Assembly: GCF_900217905.1 (NCBI RefSeq)
Contig: NZ_OBMO01000014.1
Coordinates: 62,001-126,000, forward strand
Source of the DNA: Alloalcanivorax xenomutans
Lineage (GTDB): Bacteria; Pseudomonadota; Gammaproteobacteria; Pseudomonadales; Alcanivoracaceae
DNA: 64,000 nt
Direction of reading: 5' to 3'
Both the position numbers and the translations under genes were made by a program. Below are positions 1-7,360 of this stretch, piece by piece; the stretch's first letter is position 1, and every line of letters begins with the position of its first letter. The notes under the pieces are model-generated. The model had not been told where the DNA came from and did no database searches. It saw only the letters and a program-made list of their open reading frames with translations.

Positions 1-768
1 GTCCAGGTATTCGACCATGGAATGCACCACGCTTTGCGGGTGAATCACCACGTCCACCCGTTCGGGCGGCATATCGAACAACCAGCAGGCCTCGATGAAT
101 TCCAGGCCCTTGTTCATCAACGTGGCCGAATCCACGGAAATTTTCGGTCCCATGTCCCAATTGGGATGACGCACCGCCTGTTCCGGCGTCACCGACGCCA
201 GTTGCTCGGCGGACCAGCCAAGAAACGGGCCGCCGGACGCGGTCAGCAGCACTCTTCGCACACCCTGGTCCACACCGCCCCGGGGCAGGCACTGGAAGAT
301 GGCGTTGTGCTCGGAATCCACCGGTAACAGCGTGGCGCCATGGCGCTTCACCGCCTCCATGAAGAGCGCGCCGGTCACCACCAGGGTTTCCTTGTTCGCC
401 AGCAGGATTTTCTTGCCGGCGCCGACCGCCGCCAGGGTCGGACGCACACCGGCGGCGCCGACGATGGCGGCGACCACCGTGTCCACATCGTCCAGCCCGG
501 CGAGAGCACACACACCCTGGTGCCCGGCCAGCACTTCGGTGTCAGACCCTGCCGCCTTGAGATGGTTCCGAAGCTCGCCGGCGGCCTGTTCGTCCGCCAG
601 AGCGGCGTAACGCGGGCGCCAGCGCAGACATTGTTCCGCCAGCTCACGCCAGCGATGGCCCGCCGTCAGCGCCACCACTTCATAGCGCTCCGGATGCAGG
701 GCCAGCACCTCCAGAGTCTGGCAGCCAATGCTGCCAGTGGCACCGAGGACGGTAATACGCTCCTTCAC
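1..768 (-). CDS. dxr: 1-deoxy-D-xylulose 5-phosphate reductoisomerase, N-terminal part (cut by window edge)
   Basis: Second enzyme of the MEP isoprenoid pathway: NADPH-dependent rearrangement and reduction of DXP to MEP in the cytosol. The 256 visible residues start at a GTG (766-768) that overlaps the cdsA stop and follows a strong AGGAGG seven bases upstream. The NADPH-binding GATGSIG is at residues 9-15, the metal-binding VDSEHNA lies in the middle, [14 protein letters not shown] follows, and the visible part ends in [14 protein letters not shown]; all are diagnostic of Dxr. The remaining C-terminal third lies beyond base 1. It is translationally coupled to cdsA, the usual gammaproteobacterial order. 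The GTG start is inferred from the ribosome binding site and family length. Confidence 0.96.
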   Translation of the reverse strand, partial: MKERITVLGATGSIGCQTLEVLALHPERYEVVALTAGHRWRELAEQCLRWRPRYAALADEQAAGELRNHLKAAGSDTEVLAGHQGVCALAGLDDVDTVVAAIVGAAGVRPTLAAVGAGKKILLANKETLVVTGALFMEAVKRHGATLLPVDSEHNAIFQCLPRGGVDQGVRRVLLTASGGPFLGWSAEQLASVTPEQAVRHPNWDMGPKISVDSATLMNKGLEFIEACWLFDMPPERVDVVIHPQSVVHSMVEYLD

Positions 769-1589
769 AGCACGCCTCCTGGCAGGGAGAACCAGTTAAG
801 GCCGGCCAGCGCCACCGGCAGAGCGGCGGTGACACTGTCGATACGGTCCAGCATACCGCCGTGGCCCGGCAATACCGAGCCGCTGTCCTTGATACCGCGC
901 TCGCGCTTGACCATGCTTTCGAACAGGTCACCCAGCACCGAGGCCAGTACGGTCATCAACGCGACGATCAATAGCGCCGGCAAGGTCGCCCGCAGCCAGC
1001 CGGTGGCGTATACCAGAGCCACCACGGCCAGTGCCAGCAGAGCGCCGCCGACCAGCCCCTCCACCGTCTTGCCGGGACTGACCAGCGGTGCCAGCTTATG
1101 CCGGCCAAAGGCCCGGCCTGCGAAATAGGCGCCGGTATCGGCCGCCCACACCCACACCAGAATGAACAGCAGCGCCCAGGGGCCGGCCAGGCCCAGCGCG
1201 CCATGATCCTGCAGCTCCACCACCGCGGCCCAGGACGGTATCAGCAGCAACCAGCCCACCACCACCATGACCGGCGTCCGGAACCACAGCCGGGCGTTAC
1301 CCGGATAGCCGAGCACCATCACCAGCGCCAGCAACCACCACAGTGGCAGTGCGTTCAGCACCCAGGCCGGGCGGCAGATTTCGACCGCCACCATCAGCAG
1401 CGCCAGGGACAGGCACCATAGCAGGCGGGCGCCCTGCCCCGGGCCACGCATCATGCCGGACCACTCCCAGCCACCGACGACGAAGAACACACCGGCAATC
1501 ACCGCGAACGGCACCCGGCCGAGGCCAAAGACCGCGCCCAGCACGATCGGCAACAGAATCAGAGCGGTGATCACCCTCTGTTTCAGCAT
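765..1589 (-). CDS. cdsA: phosphatidate cytidylyltransferase (CDP-diglyceride synthase)
   Basis: Makes CDP-diacylglycerol from phosphatidic acid and CTP in the inner membrane, the branch point to all phospholipids. The protein has 274 residues and is almost entirely hydrophobic helices. Near the C-terminus it carries the family signature [19 protein letters not shown] followed by [13 protein letters not shown], holding the conserved Lys/Asp residues. The start overlaps the uppS 3' end by 7 bases and the stop overlaps the dxr GTG, so uppS-cdsA-dxr should be co-translated. Length and motifs match CdsA; no anomaly seen. Confidence 0.96.
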   Translation of the reverse strand: MLKQRVITALILLPIVLGAVFGLGRVPFAVIAGVFFVVGGWEWSGMMRGPGQGARLLWCLSLALLMVAVEICRPAWVLNALPLWWLLALVMVLGYPGNARLWFRTPVMVVVGWLLLIPSWAAVVELQDHGALGLAGPWALLFILVWVWAADTGAYFAGRAFGRHKLAPLVSPGKTVEGLVGGALLALAVVALVYATGWLRATLPALLIVALMTVLASVLGDLFESMVKRERGIKDSGSVLPGHGGMLDRIDSVTAALPVALAGLNWFSLPGGVL

Positions 1590-2374
1590 GAAGAGTCTCC
1601 ATCGAGGCGACTGACTTCCTCACCGGAGCGCCCGAAGCGGCGCTGCCGGGAGGCGTAATCCGCCAGCGCCCGATCCAGCGCCTGGCCGTCAAAATCCGGC
1701 CACAGGGTTGGGGTGAAATAGAATTCACTGTAGGCGGCCTGCCACAACAGGAAGTTGCTCAGGCGTTGCTCGCCACCGGTACGGATCAGCAGATCCGGCG
1801 GCGGCAGATCGGCCAGACTGACGTGACGGCCCAGCTCGGCATCGGTGATCTGCTCCACCGCCAGCTCACCGTCACGCACCTGTTGCGCCACACGGCGGGC
1901 GGCCTGAGTCAGATCCCATTGGCCACCATAATTAACGGCGATGGCCAGGGTCATGCCGTCATTATTGGCGGTCAGTTGCTCGGCCTCGGCCATACCCCGG
2001 CGCAAGCCGTCATTGAAAGCGGAGCGCTCGCCGATGAAGCGCAAGCGGATGCCGTTTTCGTGCAATTCGGCGACCCTGGCCCCGAGGGCGTGAACGAACA
2101 GCGCCAGCAGATGCTGCACCTCGTCCTCCGGCCGGCGCCAGTTTTCTGAACTGAACGCGAACAGCGTCACTACTTCGATGCCACGACGGGCGGCACGGCG
2201 AATCACTTCCCGTACCGTGGCTTCACCGGCCCGATGGCCTTCGACGCCGGGCAAATCGCGCTGGCGGGCCCAACGGTTGTTGCCGTCCATGATGATGGCG
2301 ACGTGGCGCGGCAAAGCCCCGGCGTGGGAATCCAGGTCCGGCGCCGAGGAAACCGGTCGGGTTTCTTCCATCAA
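1583..2374 (-). CDS. uppS: undecaprenyl diphosphate synthase (cis-prenyltransferase)
   Basis: Condenses isopentenyl diphosphate onto farnesyl diphosphate to form the C55 lipid carrier for peptidoglycan and O-antigen. It has 263 residues. IIMDGNNRWARQR near residue 30 contains the catalytic Asp, FAFSSENWRRP follows, and RTGGEQRLSNFLLWQAAYSE near residue 205 is the usual RxGGExRxSNF signature. Residues 1-20 are a poorly conserved lead. The second methionine (2371) is an equally possible start. It sits directly upstream of cdsA and dxr, all serving envelope lipid supply; uppP, which recycles its product, lies at 21.2 kb. Confidence 0.96.
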   Translation of the reverse strand: MMEETRPVSSAPDLDSHAGALPRHVAIIMDGNNRWARQRDLPGVEGHRAGEATVREVIRRAARRGIEVVTLFAFSSENWRRPEDEVQHLLALFVHALGARVAELHENGIRLRFIGERSAFNDGLRRGMAEAEQLTANNDGMTLAIAVNYGGQWDLTQAARRVAQQVRDGELAVEQITDAELGRHVSLADLPPPDLLIRTGGEQRLSNFLLWQAAYSEFYFTPTLWPDFDGQALDRALADYASRQRRFGRSGEEVSRLDGDSSC

Positions 2375-2467
2375 GAACCTCCGGGTTGTCGTCCTTGCTT
2401 CTCTTGTTCACCAGGCAACGAACGGGCCTGATCCGTTTCGCCGTCCCGTACCACCCGAAACAACGCA

Positions 2468-2489
2468 GGCGCCGGTAATTGCCGGCGCC
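2468..2489 (-). terminator. GC-rich hairpin between frr and uppS, possible weak terminator/attenuator
   Basis: An 8-bp perfect stem GGCGCCGG/CCGGCGCC with a 6-base loop lies in the 145-base frr-uppS spacer. On the minus strand it is followed only by a broken T-rich stretch (TGCGTTGTTT), so termination is likely partial. A 16-bp palindrome (AGGATCCCGGGATCCT, 2505-2520) touches the frr stop codon. I infer reduced read-through from frr into uppS; no experiment is implied. Confidence 0.35.
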
Positions 2490-2519
2490 CGCTCTGGCCG
2501 CTTCAGGATCCCGGGATCC

Positions 2520-3077
2520 TCAAACGGTCATCAACTCTTCTTCCTTGATCTTGAGCATCTTCTCCACCTCACCGACCATGCGGTCGGTAAGCTGCTGGAT
2601 TTGCTCTTCGCCGCGACGGGCTTCGTCCTCGGAGATTTCCTTCTCCTTAAGCAAATCCTTGAAATCACCATTGGCGTCACGGCGGATGTTGCGGATCGCC
2701 ACTTTGGCATGCTCGGCCTCGCCGCGCACCACCTTCACCAGATCGCGGCGGGTTTCCTCGGTCAGCGGAGGCAGCGGCAAACGAATCACGGTGCCGGCGG
2801 TGGAGGGATTCAGGCCCAGATCGGAAGCCAGGATGGCTTTTTCCACATCCGGCACCAGGCTCTTGTCGAACGGCGACACCAGCAAGGTACGCCCCTCCTC
2901 CACGCTGATGTTGGCCAACTGGCTCAACGGCGTGTCCGAGCCGTAGTAGGACACGTGGACAGTGTCCAGCAGACTGGGATGAGCGCGACCGGTGCGCACT
3001 TTCTTCAGAGCCACGTCCAGAGACTCCAGGCTCTTTTTCATGCGTGATTCCGCGTCTTTCTTGATGTCCTCGATCAC
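2520..3077 (-). CDS. frr: ribosome recycling factor
   Basis: Splits post-termination ribosomes together with EF-G. It has 185 residues, exactly the family length. The helical domain begins [20 protein letters not shown], and [13 protein letters not shown] carries the conserved Arg/Gly/Arg of the hinge region. The central beta domain ([17 protein letters not shown]) and the C-terminal helices ([18 protein letters not shown]) complete it. It lies 42 bases downstream of pyrH, the standard tsf-pyrH-frr-uppS order. Confidence 0.97.
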   Translation of the reverse strand: MIEDIKKDAESRMKKSLESLDVALKKVRTGRAHPSLLDTVHVSYYGSDTPLSQLANISVEEGRTLLVSPFDKSLVPDVEKAILASDLGLNPSTAGTVIRLPLPPLTEETRRDLVKVVRGEAEHAKVAIRNIRRDANGDFKDLLKEKEISEDEARRGEEQIQQLTDRMVGEVEKMLKIKEEELMTV

Positions 3078-3119
3078 CTTTCGATTCCTCGCCTGTTCTT
3101 CACTGGGCTGCGCCGCCGA

Positions 3120-3881
3120 TCATGCGGTCTCGGAGCCCGCTTCCTGTACTTCGGACGCCACCAGGGTGCCTTCGCTGCCCCCCAGCATCAGATTCAGCAA
3201 CGCGCCCTGCTTGTTCATGTTGAATACACGCAACGGCATGTCGTGGTCACGACACAGGCAAATGGCGGTCAGGTCCATCACGCCGAGTTTGCTGTCCAGC
3301 ACCTGATCGAAGGTCAGGCGGTCATATTTGCGTGCTTCGGGGTTCTTCACCGGATCGTCGTCGTAGACCCCGTCCACCTTGGTGGCCTTGAGCACCACGT
3401 CGGCGCTGATTTCAATACCGCGCAGACAGGCGGCGGAATCCGTGGTGAAGAACGGGTTGCCAGTGCCGGCACAGAAGATCACCACTTCGCCGTTTTTCAG
3501 ATAGCGGATGGCGTGCCGGTGATCATAATGCTCCACGATGCCGCTCATGGGAATGGCCGACATCAGCCGGGTGCGGATGTTGGAGCGCTCCAGCGCATCG
3601 CGCATTGCCAGGCCGTTCATTACCGTGGCCAGCATCCCCATGTGATCGCCCGCCACCCGGTCCAGACCGGCTGTTTGCAGGGCGGCGCCGCGAAACAGGT
3701 TACCGCCACCGATAACGATGCCCACCTGTACACCAATTCCCACCAACTGACCAATCTCCAGGGATAAGGTGTCCAGTACCCGGGGATCGATACCGAATCC
3801 CTCGTCGCCCGCCAACGCCTCACCGCTCAGCTTGAGAAGGATGCGGTTATAGCGCGGTGAACGCTCCTTGCTCTTGGCCAT
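3120..3881 (-). CDS. pyrH: UMP kinase
   Basis: Phosphorylates UMP to UDP; hexameric, bacterial-type amino-acid-kinase fold, an essential pyrimidine step. The frame is open to 4091, but the start chosen at 3881 ([20 protein letters not shown]) has GGAG 11 bases upstream and gives 253 residues, close to the family norm. Visible motifs are [46 protein letters not shown] and [13 protein letters not shown]. It probably heads the pyrH-frr-uppS-cdsA-dxr unit, because a terminator separates it from tsf. Confidence 0.96.
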   Translation of the reverse strand: MAKSKERSPRYNRILLKLSGEALAGDEGFGIDPRVLDTLSLEIGQLVGIGVQVGIVIGGGNLFRGAALQTAGLDRVAGDHMGMLATVMNGLAMRDALERSNIRTRLMSAIPMSGIVEHYDHRHAIRYLKNGEVVIFCAGTGNPFFTTDSAACLRGIEISADVVLKATKVDGVYDDDPVKNPEARKYDRLTFDQVLDSKLGVMDLTAICLCRDHDMPLRVFNMNKQGALLNLMLGGSEGTLVASEVQEAGSETA

Positions 3882-3988
3882 ATCATGCTCTCCGCCACTC
3901 ATGGAATACCCGCCATTTGCTAATCGTTCGGTCCGTGCGCCTGAAATGGCCCGGCCCGCGAGCGTACCGCGGCCACAGGACTCTCGAC

Positions 3989-4016
3989 ACACTACCCGCC
4001 GCACGCGAGGATGCAA
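3989..4016 (-). promoter_or_regulatory. possible promoter of pyrH-frr-uppS-cdsA-dxr
   Basis: On the minus strand TTGCAT (4011-4016) and TAGTGT (3989-3994) are 16 bases apart, about 110 bases upstream of the pyrH start. It is the best sigma70-like pair I found in the 396-base pyrH-tsf spacer, but both hexamers are imperfect. Apart from this and the tsf terminator I see nothing in the spacer. Confidence 0.3.
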
Positions 4017-4172
4017 CTGTTTAATCGCGCCGGCGGAGATTCGCTCACATGCTTTCCACGCCGTCTCCGCGATGCCCGCGAAAAACATCACCCGCCCTCT
4101 CGGACAGAGCAGTCATCGGCGTCAAAGCCATCGGGTGCGCCGGTTGGCACCCGGTTTCAATAATCGATTCTT

Positions 4173-4210
4173 AAAAAAACGCCTTGCTGGGGAGCCCAAC
4201 AAGGCGTTTT
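4173..4210 (-). terminator. intrinsic terminator of rpsB-tsf
   Basis: The stem AAAACGCCTTG/CAAGGCGTTTT, with a loop over 4187-4198, is followed on the minus strand by a run of T. It lies 70 bases past the tsf stop codon, so it ends the rpsB-tsf transcript before pyrH. The A/T flanks make it potentially bidirectional. Confidence 0.85.
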
Positions 4211-4277
4211 GGTGGCGCGGCGGCGTAAATATGCAGACTTTACGGCCGCCACCCCGGCACGCCATGCGGCGCGCAAT

Positions 4278-5159
4278 TTAGCGTTTCGCCTGAGCCATGA
4301 CTTCAGCAGCGAAATCCACCTCTTCCTTCTCGATGCCTTCGCCCACCACCAGGCGCTCGAAAGCCACCACCTCGGCACCGGCACCTTTCACCAGGTTGCC
4401 AACGGAGGTGTTGGGATCCTTCACGAAGGGCTGATCCAGCAGGCTCACTTCCTTGAGGAATTTGTTGATGCGGCCGCCAACCATTTTCTCGACGATTTCC
4501 GCGGGCTTGCCTTCCATATCCGGCTGAGCACGGATGATTTCACGCTCTTTGTCCAGAGTCTCGGCGGGCACCTGGTCGGACTTGACCACCATCGGCGCCA
4601 CCGCGGCCACGTGCATGGCCACGTCCTTACCCAGCTCGGTATCGCCACCGGACAGGGAAACCAGCACGCCGATTTTGCCGCCGTGCACATAGGAAGCGAC
4701 CACGCCGCCTTCCACGTTCAGAGCGACGGCACGACGCACCTGAATGTTCTCACCAATTTTCTGCACCAGTGCCTGACGCGCTTCTTCCACGGAGGCGCCA
4801 TCTTCCAGCTTCAGTTCGGCGATCTCGGCGGCGTCGGTGGCACCGGCCCGCAGAGCGGCCTGAGCCACTTTGTTGGCGAAGCCAAGGAAGTTCTCGTCGC
4901 GGGCAACGAAGTCGGTTTCGGAGTTGATCTCGACCATCAGCGCACGGGAATTATCGTCGCTGGTGGCCACGACCACGGCGCCTTCGGCGGCGGTACGACC
5001 GGCTTTCTTGGCGGCTTTCGCCTGGCCGGATTTGCGCAGGTCATCAATGGCTTTTTCGATGTCCGCATCCGCTTCCACCAGCGCCTTTTTGCATTCCATC
5101 ATGCCCAGGCCGGTGCGCTCACGAAGCTCTTTCACCATTGCAGCAGTTACAGCAGCCAT
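4278..5159 (-). CDS. tsf: translation elongation factor Ts
   Basis: Guanine nucleotide exchange factor for EF-Tu. It has 293 residues. The N-terminal UBA-like domain [20 protein letters not shown] is followed by [10 protein letters not shown] at about residues 82-91, the conserved EF-Tu contact. Dimerisation/core repeats and the short C-terminal [11 protein letters not shown] tail follow. It lies 74 bases downstream of rpsB, the usual two-gene operon, and ends before a strong terminator. Confidence 0.97.
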   Translation of the reverse strand: MAAVTAAMVKELRERTGLGMMECKKALVEADADIEKAIDDLRKSGQAKAAKKAGRTAAEGAVVVATSDDNSRALMVEINSETDFVARDENFLGFANKVAQAALRAGATDAAEIAELKLEDGASVEEARQALVQKIGENIQVRRAVALNVEGGVVASYVHGGKIGVLVSLSGGDTELGKDVAMHVAAVAPMVVKSDQVPAETLDKEREIIRAQPDMEGKPAEIVEKMVGGRINKFLKEVSLLDQPFVKDPNTSVGNLVKGAGAEVVAFERLVVGEGIEKEEVDFAAEVMAQAKR

Positions 5160-5233
5160 GCTTACCTCTTGAATCTTTTAACAGGGTGTTGAATCAGGTG
5201 GCACGGGCCGGGATATCCCCGGCCCGACGCGAA

Positions 5234-5995
5234 TCAACCCTCGGCCTGGTCGGCTTCCGAGTCTTCCACTACCTCGACGAATTCACTCTCGCCGCCGGCA
5301 CCACTGTTTTTCGCGTATTCCTTGCCTTCCAGGATCGCGTCGGCGGCGGCCTGGACATAAAGCTGAATAGCGCGAATGGCGTCATCGTTGCCCGGGATGA
5401 CGTAGTCGATGTCATCCGGGTCGGAGTTGGTGTCCACCACCGCCACCACCGGAATACCCAGTTTGCGGGCTTCCTGAACGGCGATATCTTCGTGATCCAC
5501 GTCGATCACGAACAGCGCGTCCGGCAAACCGCCCATCTCCTTGATACCACCGATGGAGCGTTCCAGCTTGTCCATCTCGCGGCGGCGCATCAGGGCTTCT
5601 TTCTTGGTCAGCTTGTCCAGGGTGCCGTCCTCGCTCTGCGCTTCCAGATCACGCAGGCGTTTGATGGACTGGCGGATGGTCTTCCAGTTGGTCAGCATGC
5701 CGCCGAGCCAACGGTGATCCACATAAGGCATGCCGCAACGAGTGGCTTCCTCGCGAATAGCCTTCTGGGCGGCGCGCTTGGTGCCAACGAACAGCACTTT
5801 GTTGTTGCTGGCGGCCAGTTTGTTCAGGAAGCCAATGGCTTCGTTGAACAGCGGCAGGGTGGATTCCAGGTTAACGATATGAATCTTGTTGCGGGCACCA
5901 AAGATGAACGGCTTCATCTTCGGGTTCCAGTAACGGGTTTGGTGGCCGAAGTGCACGCCGGCCTTCAGCATATCGCGCATGGTTACGCTAGACAT
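5234..5995 (-). CDS. rpsB: 30S ribosomal protein S2
   Basis: Small-subunit ribosomal protein. The open frame extends to 6217, but the start at 5995 ([20 protein letters not shown]) is preceded by TTGGAG eight bases upstream and gives 253 residues, matching S2. Signatures are the N-terminal [15 protein letters not shown] and [20 protein letters not shown]. The C-terminal tail is acidic ([16 protein letters not shown]), common in this group. It is first in the rpsB-tsf operon with a long leader. Confidence 0.97.
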   Translation of the reverse strand: MSSVTMRDMLKAGVHFGHQTRYWNPKMKPFIFGARNKIHIVNLESTLPLFNEAIGFLNKLAASNNKVLFVGTKRAAQKAIREEATRCGMPYVDHRWLGGMLTNWKTIRQSIKRLRDLEAQSEDGTLDKLTKKEALMRRREMDKLERSIGGIKEMGGLPDALFVIDVDHEDIAVQEARKLGIPVVAVVDTNSDPDDIDYVIPGNDDAIRAIQLYVQAAADAILEGKEYAKNSGAGGESEFVEVVEDSEADQAEG

Positions 5996-6242
5996 AATGT
6001 AAACTCCAAGGGTTAGGCCTCCACGTCCCCTCATGACCCAACCTCCGGTCTCCCCTTCCCTAATAAATAGAGAGGAAGCGCCTGGAAGCACCCCGAGCCA
6101 TGTGTCGGAACGTGTGTGTCGTTGTTTACCCGGCCGGAGCCCCCATTTCCCGGTATTGGGAAGGGTTGCCCGGTCCAAGGCTCCACTCCTCAGCGCCGAA
6201 CGGTTACAATGCGGCACCGCCGACGAGTGAGAAAGCGGGCGC
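5996..6242 (-). other. rpsB 5' leader, about 240 nt
   Basis: From the putative start point near 6236 to the rpsB ATG there are about 240 untranslated bases with no supportable coding frame. Long leaders upstream of rpsB are known in gammaproteobacteria to hold S2 autoregulatory RNA structure. I infer a similar role here but did not derive a fold. Confidence 0.35.
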
Positions 6243-6272
6243 TTTATACCACGACCGCCCCCATCGAGGCAA
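6243..6272 (-). promoter_or_regulatory. sigma70-type promoter of rpsB-tsf
   Basis: Reading the minus strand, TTGCCT (6267-6272) and TATAAA (6243-6248) are separated by 18 bases. The bases after the -10 are GC-rich (GCGCCCGC), the discriminator typical of stringently controlled ribosomal promoters. The start point would be near 6236. Confidence 0.6.
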
Positions 6273-6446
6273 CGGAAAAGACCCGGCCGCTACCCGACCG
6301 GGTCCGTCCAAGTCTCTGAAAACACGGTATTTTTCCCTCGATCTCCAGGGTAGACACCGGGCTCGTTCTCGACCTTTACTGACTTCGGTCTTTATTTGCC
6401 GCGGCTCATTGACGACGACATCCTTTACCACGAACAGGTTCCTGGC

Positions 6447-7241
6447 ATGAATGTAGTGATCAAAACCCCCGAACAAATCGCCAAAATGCGCGAAGCCGGC
6501 CGTCTGGCCGCCGAAGTCCTGGAAATGATTGGCGAGCACGTTCGGCCGGGGGTGACCACCGAGGAACTGGATCGTATCTGCCATGACCACATCGTCAACA
6601 AGCAGAAGGCCATCCCCGCCTGCCTTGGCTACGGTGGCGCGCCGGGACGCATTCCTTTTCCGAAGTCCATCTGCACCTCGGTGAACCACGTGGTTTGCCA
6701 CGGTATTCCCAATGAGAAAAAGGTGCTCAAGAGCGGTGATATCGTCAATATCGATGTCACCGTGATCAAGGACGGCTGGCACGGCGACACCAGCAAAATG
6801 TATTACGTGGGTGAGCCGTCGGTGCTGTCCCGCCGTCTGGTGGAAACCACCCGTGAGTGCATGCTGGCCGGTATCAGAATGGTAAGGCCCGGCGTACGCC
6901 TGGGCGACATCGGCCACCGTATCCAGAAACTGGCCGAGAGTGAGCGTTTCTCCGTGGTGCGCGAATATTGCGGCCACGGCATCGGCGAGGGCTTTCACGA
7001 GGAGCCCCAGGTCCTGCACTACGGCAAAACCGGCACCGGTCTGGAGCTGGTCGAGGGCATGGTGTTCACCATCGAACCGATGATCAACGCCGGCAAGGCC
7101 TCCAATAAGGTATTGCCGGACGGCTGGACCGTGGTGACCAAGGACCGCAAGCTGTCCGCTCAGTGGGAGCATACCATCGCGGTCACCGCCGACGGCTACG
7201 AGGTGCTCACCGCGCGCGACGAGGAACAGGACCTGTATTGA
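6447..7241 (+). CDS. map: methionine aminopeptidase, type I
   Basis: Removes the initiator methionine from nascent proteins using two metal ions. The ATG at 6447 (MNVVIKTPEQIAKMREAGRL) gives 264 residues, the same length as the E. coli enzyme, with AGG ten bases upstream; a longer frame from 6396 lacks homology. Metal ligands are visible in VNIDVTVIKDGWHGDTSKM (two Asp), CGHGIGEGFHEEP (His, then Glu), FTIEPM and the C-terminal SAQWEHTIAVT (Glu). It is divergent from rpsB, the standard arrangement. Confidence 0.96.
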   Translation: MNVVIKTPEQIAKMREAGRLAAEVLEMIGEHVRPGVTTEELDRICHDHIVNKQKAIPACLGYGGAPGRIPFPKSICTSVNHVVCHGIPNEKKVLKSGDIVNIDVTVIKDGWHGDTSKMYYVGEPSVLSRRLVETTRECMLAGIRMVRPGVRLGDIGHRIQKLAESERFSVVREYCGHGIGEGFHEEPQVLHYGKTGTGLELVEGMVFTIEPMINAGKASNKVLPDGWTVVTKDRKLSAQWEHTIAVTADGYEVLTARDEEQDLY

Positions 7242-7245
7242 GCCG

Positions 7246-7273
7246 TTGGTGTCATCCCCGGTTTGTGTAGAAT
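7246..7273 (+). promoter_or_regulatory. possible glnD promoter
   Basis: TTGGTG (7246-7251) and TAGAAT (7268-7273), spacing 16, lie just past the map stop codon. A transcript starting near 7280 would contain the hairpin at 7315-7343 before the glnD start. Confidence 0.4.
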
Positions 7274-7314
7274 GAGCGGACGGCACCGCCATCCCGGTGG
7301 CTCGTCCAATCCGG

Positions 7315-7343
7315 AGGCCGGCCTTGCGCCGGCCCCTTCTTTT
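7315..7343 (+). terminator. intrinsic terminator after map / in the glnD leader
   Basis: The stem GGCCGGC/GCCGGCC with loop CTTGC is followed by CCTTCTTTT. It would end the map transcript. Because a promoter-like pair lies upstream of it (7246-7273), it could also attenuate glnD. Confidence 0.65.
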
Positions 7344-7360
7344 ATGTGGCAGGTTCCAGC

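Noticed and set aside
3882-4091. N-terminal extension of PyrH
   Set aside because: Extra 70 residues have no similarity to UMP kinases, and the start at 3881 has its own ribosome binding site.
5996-6217. N-terminal extension of ribosomal protein S2
   Set aside because: S2 begins at [10 protein letters not shown] with a good ribosome binding site; upstream sequence is leader.
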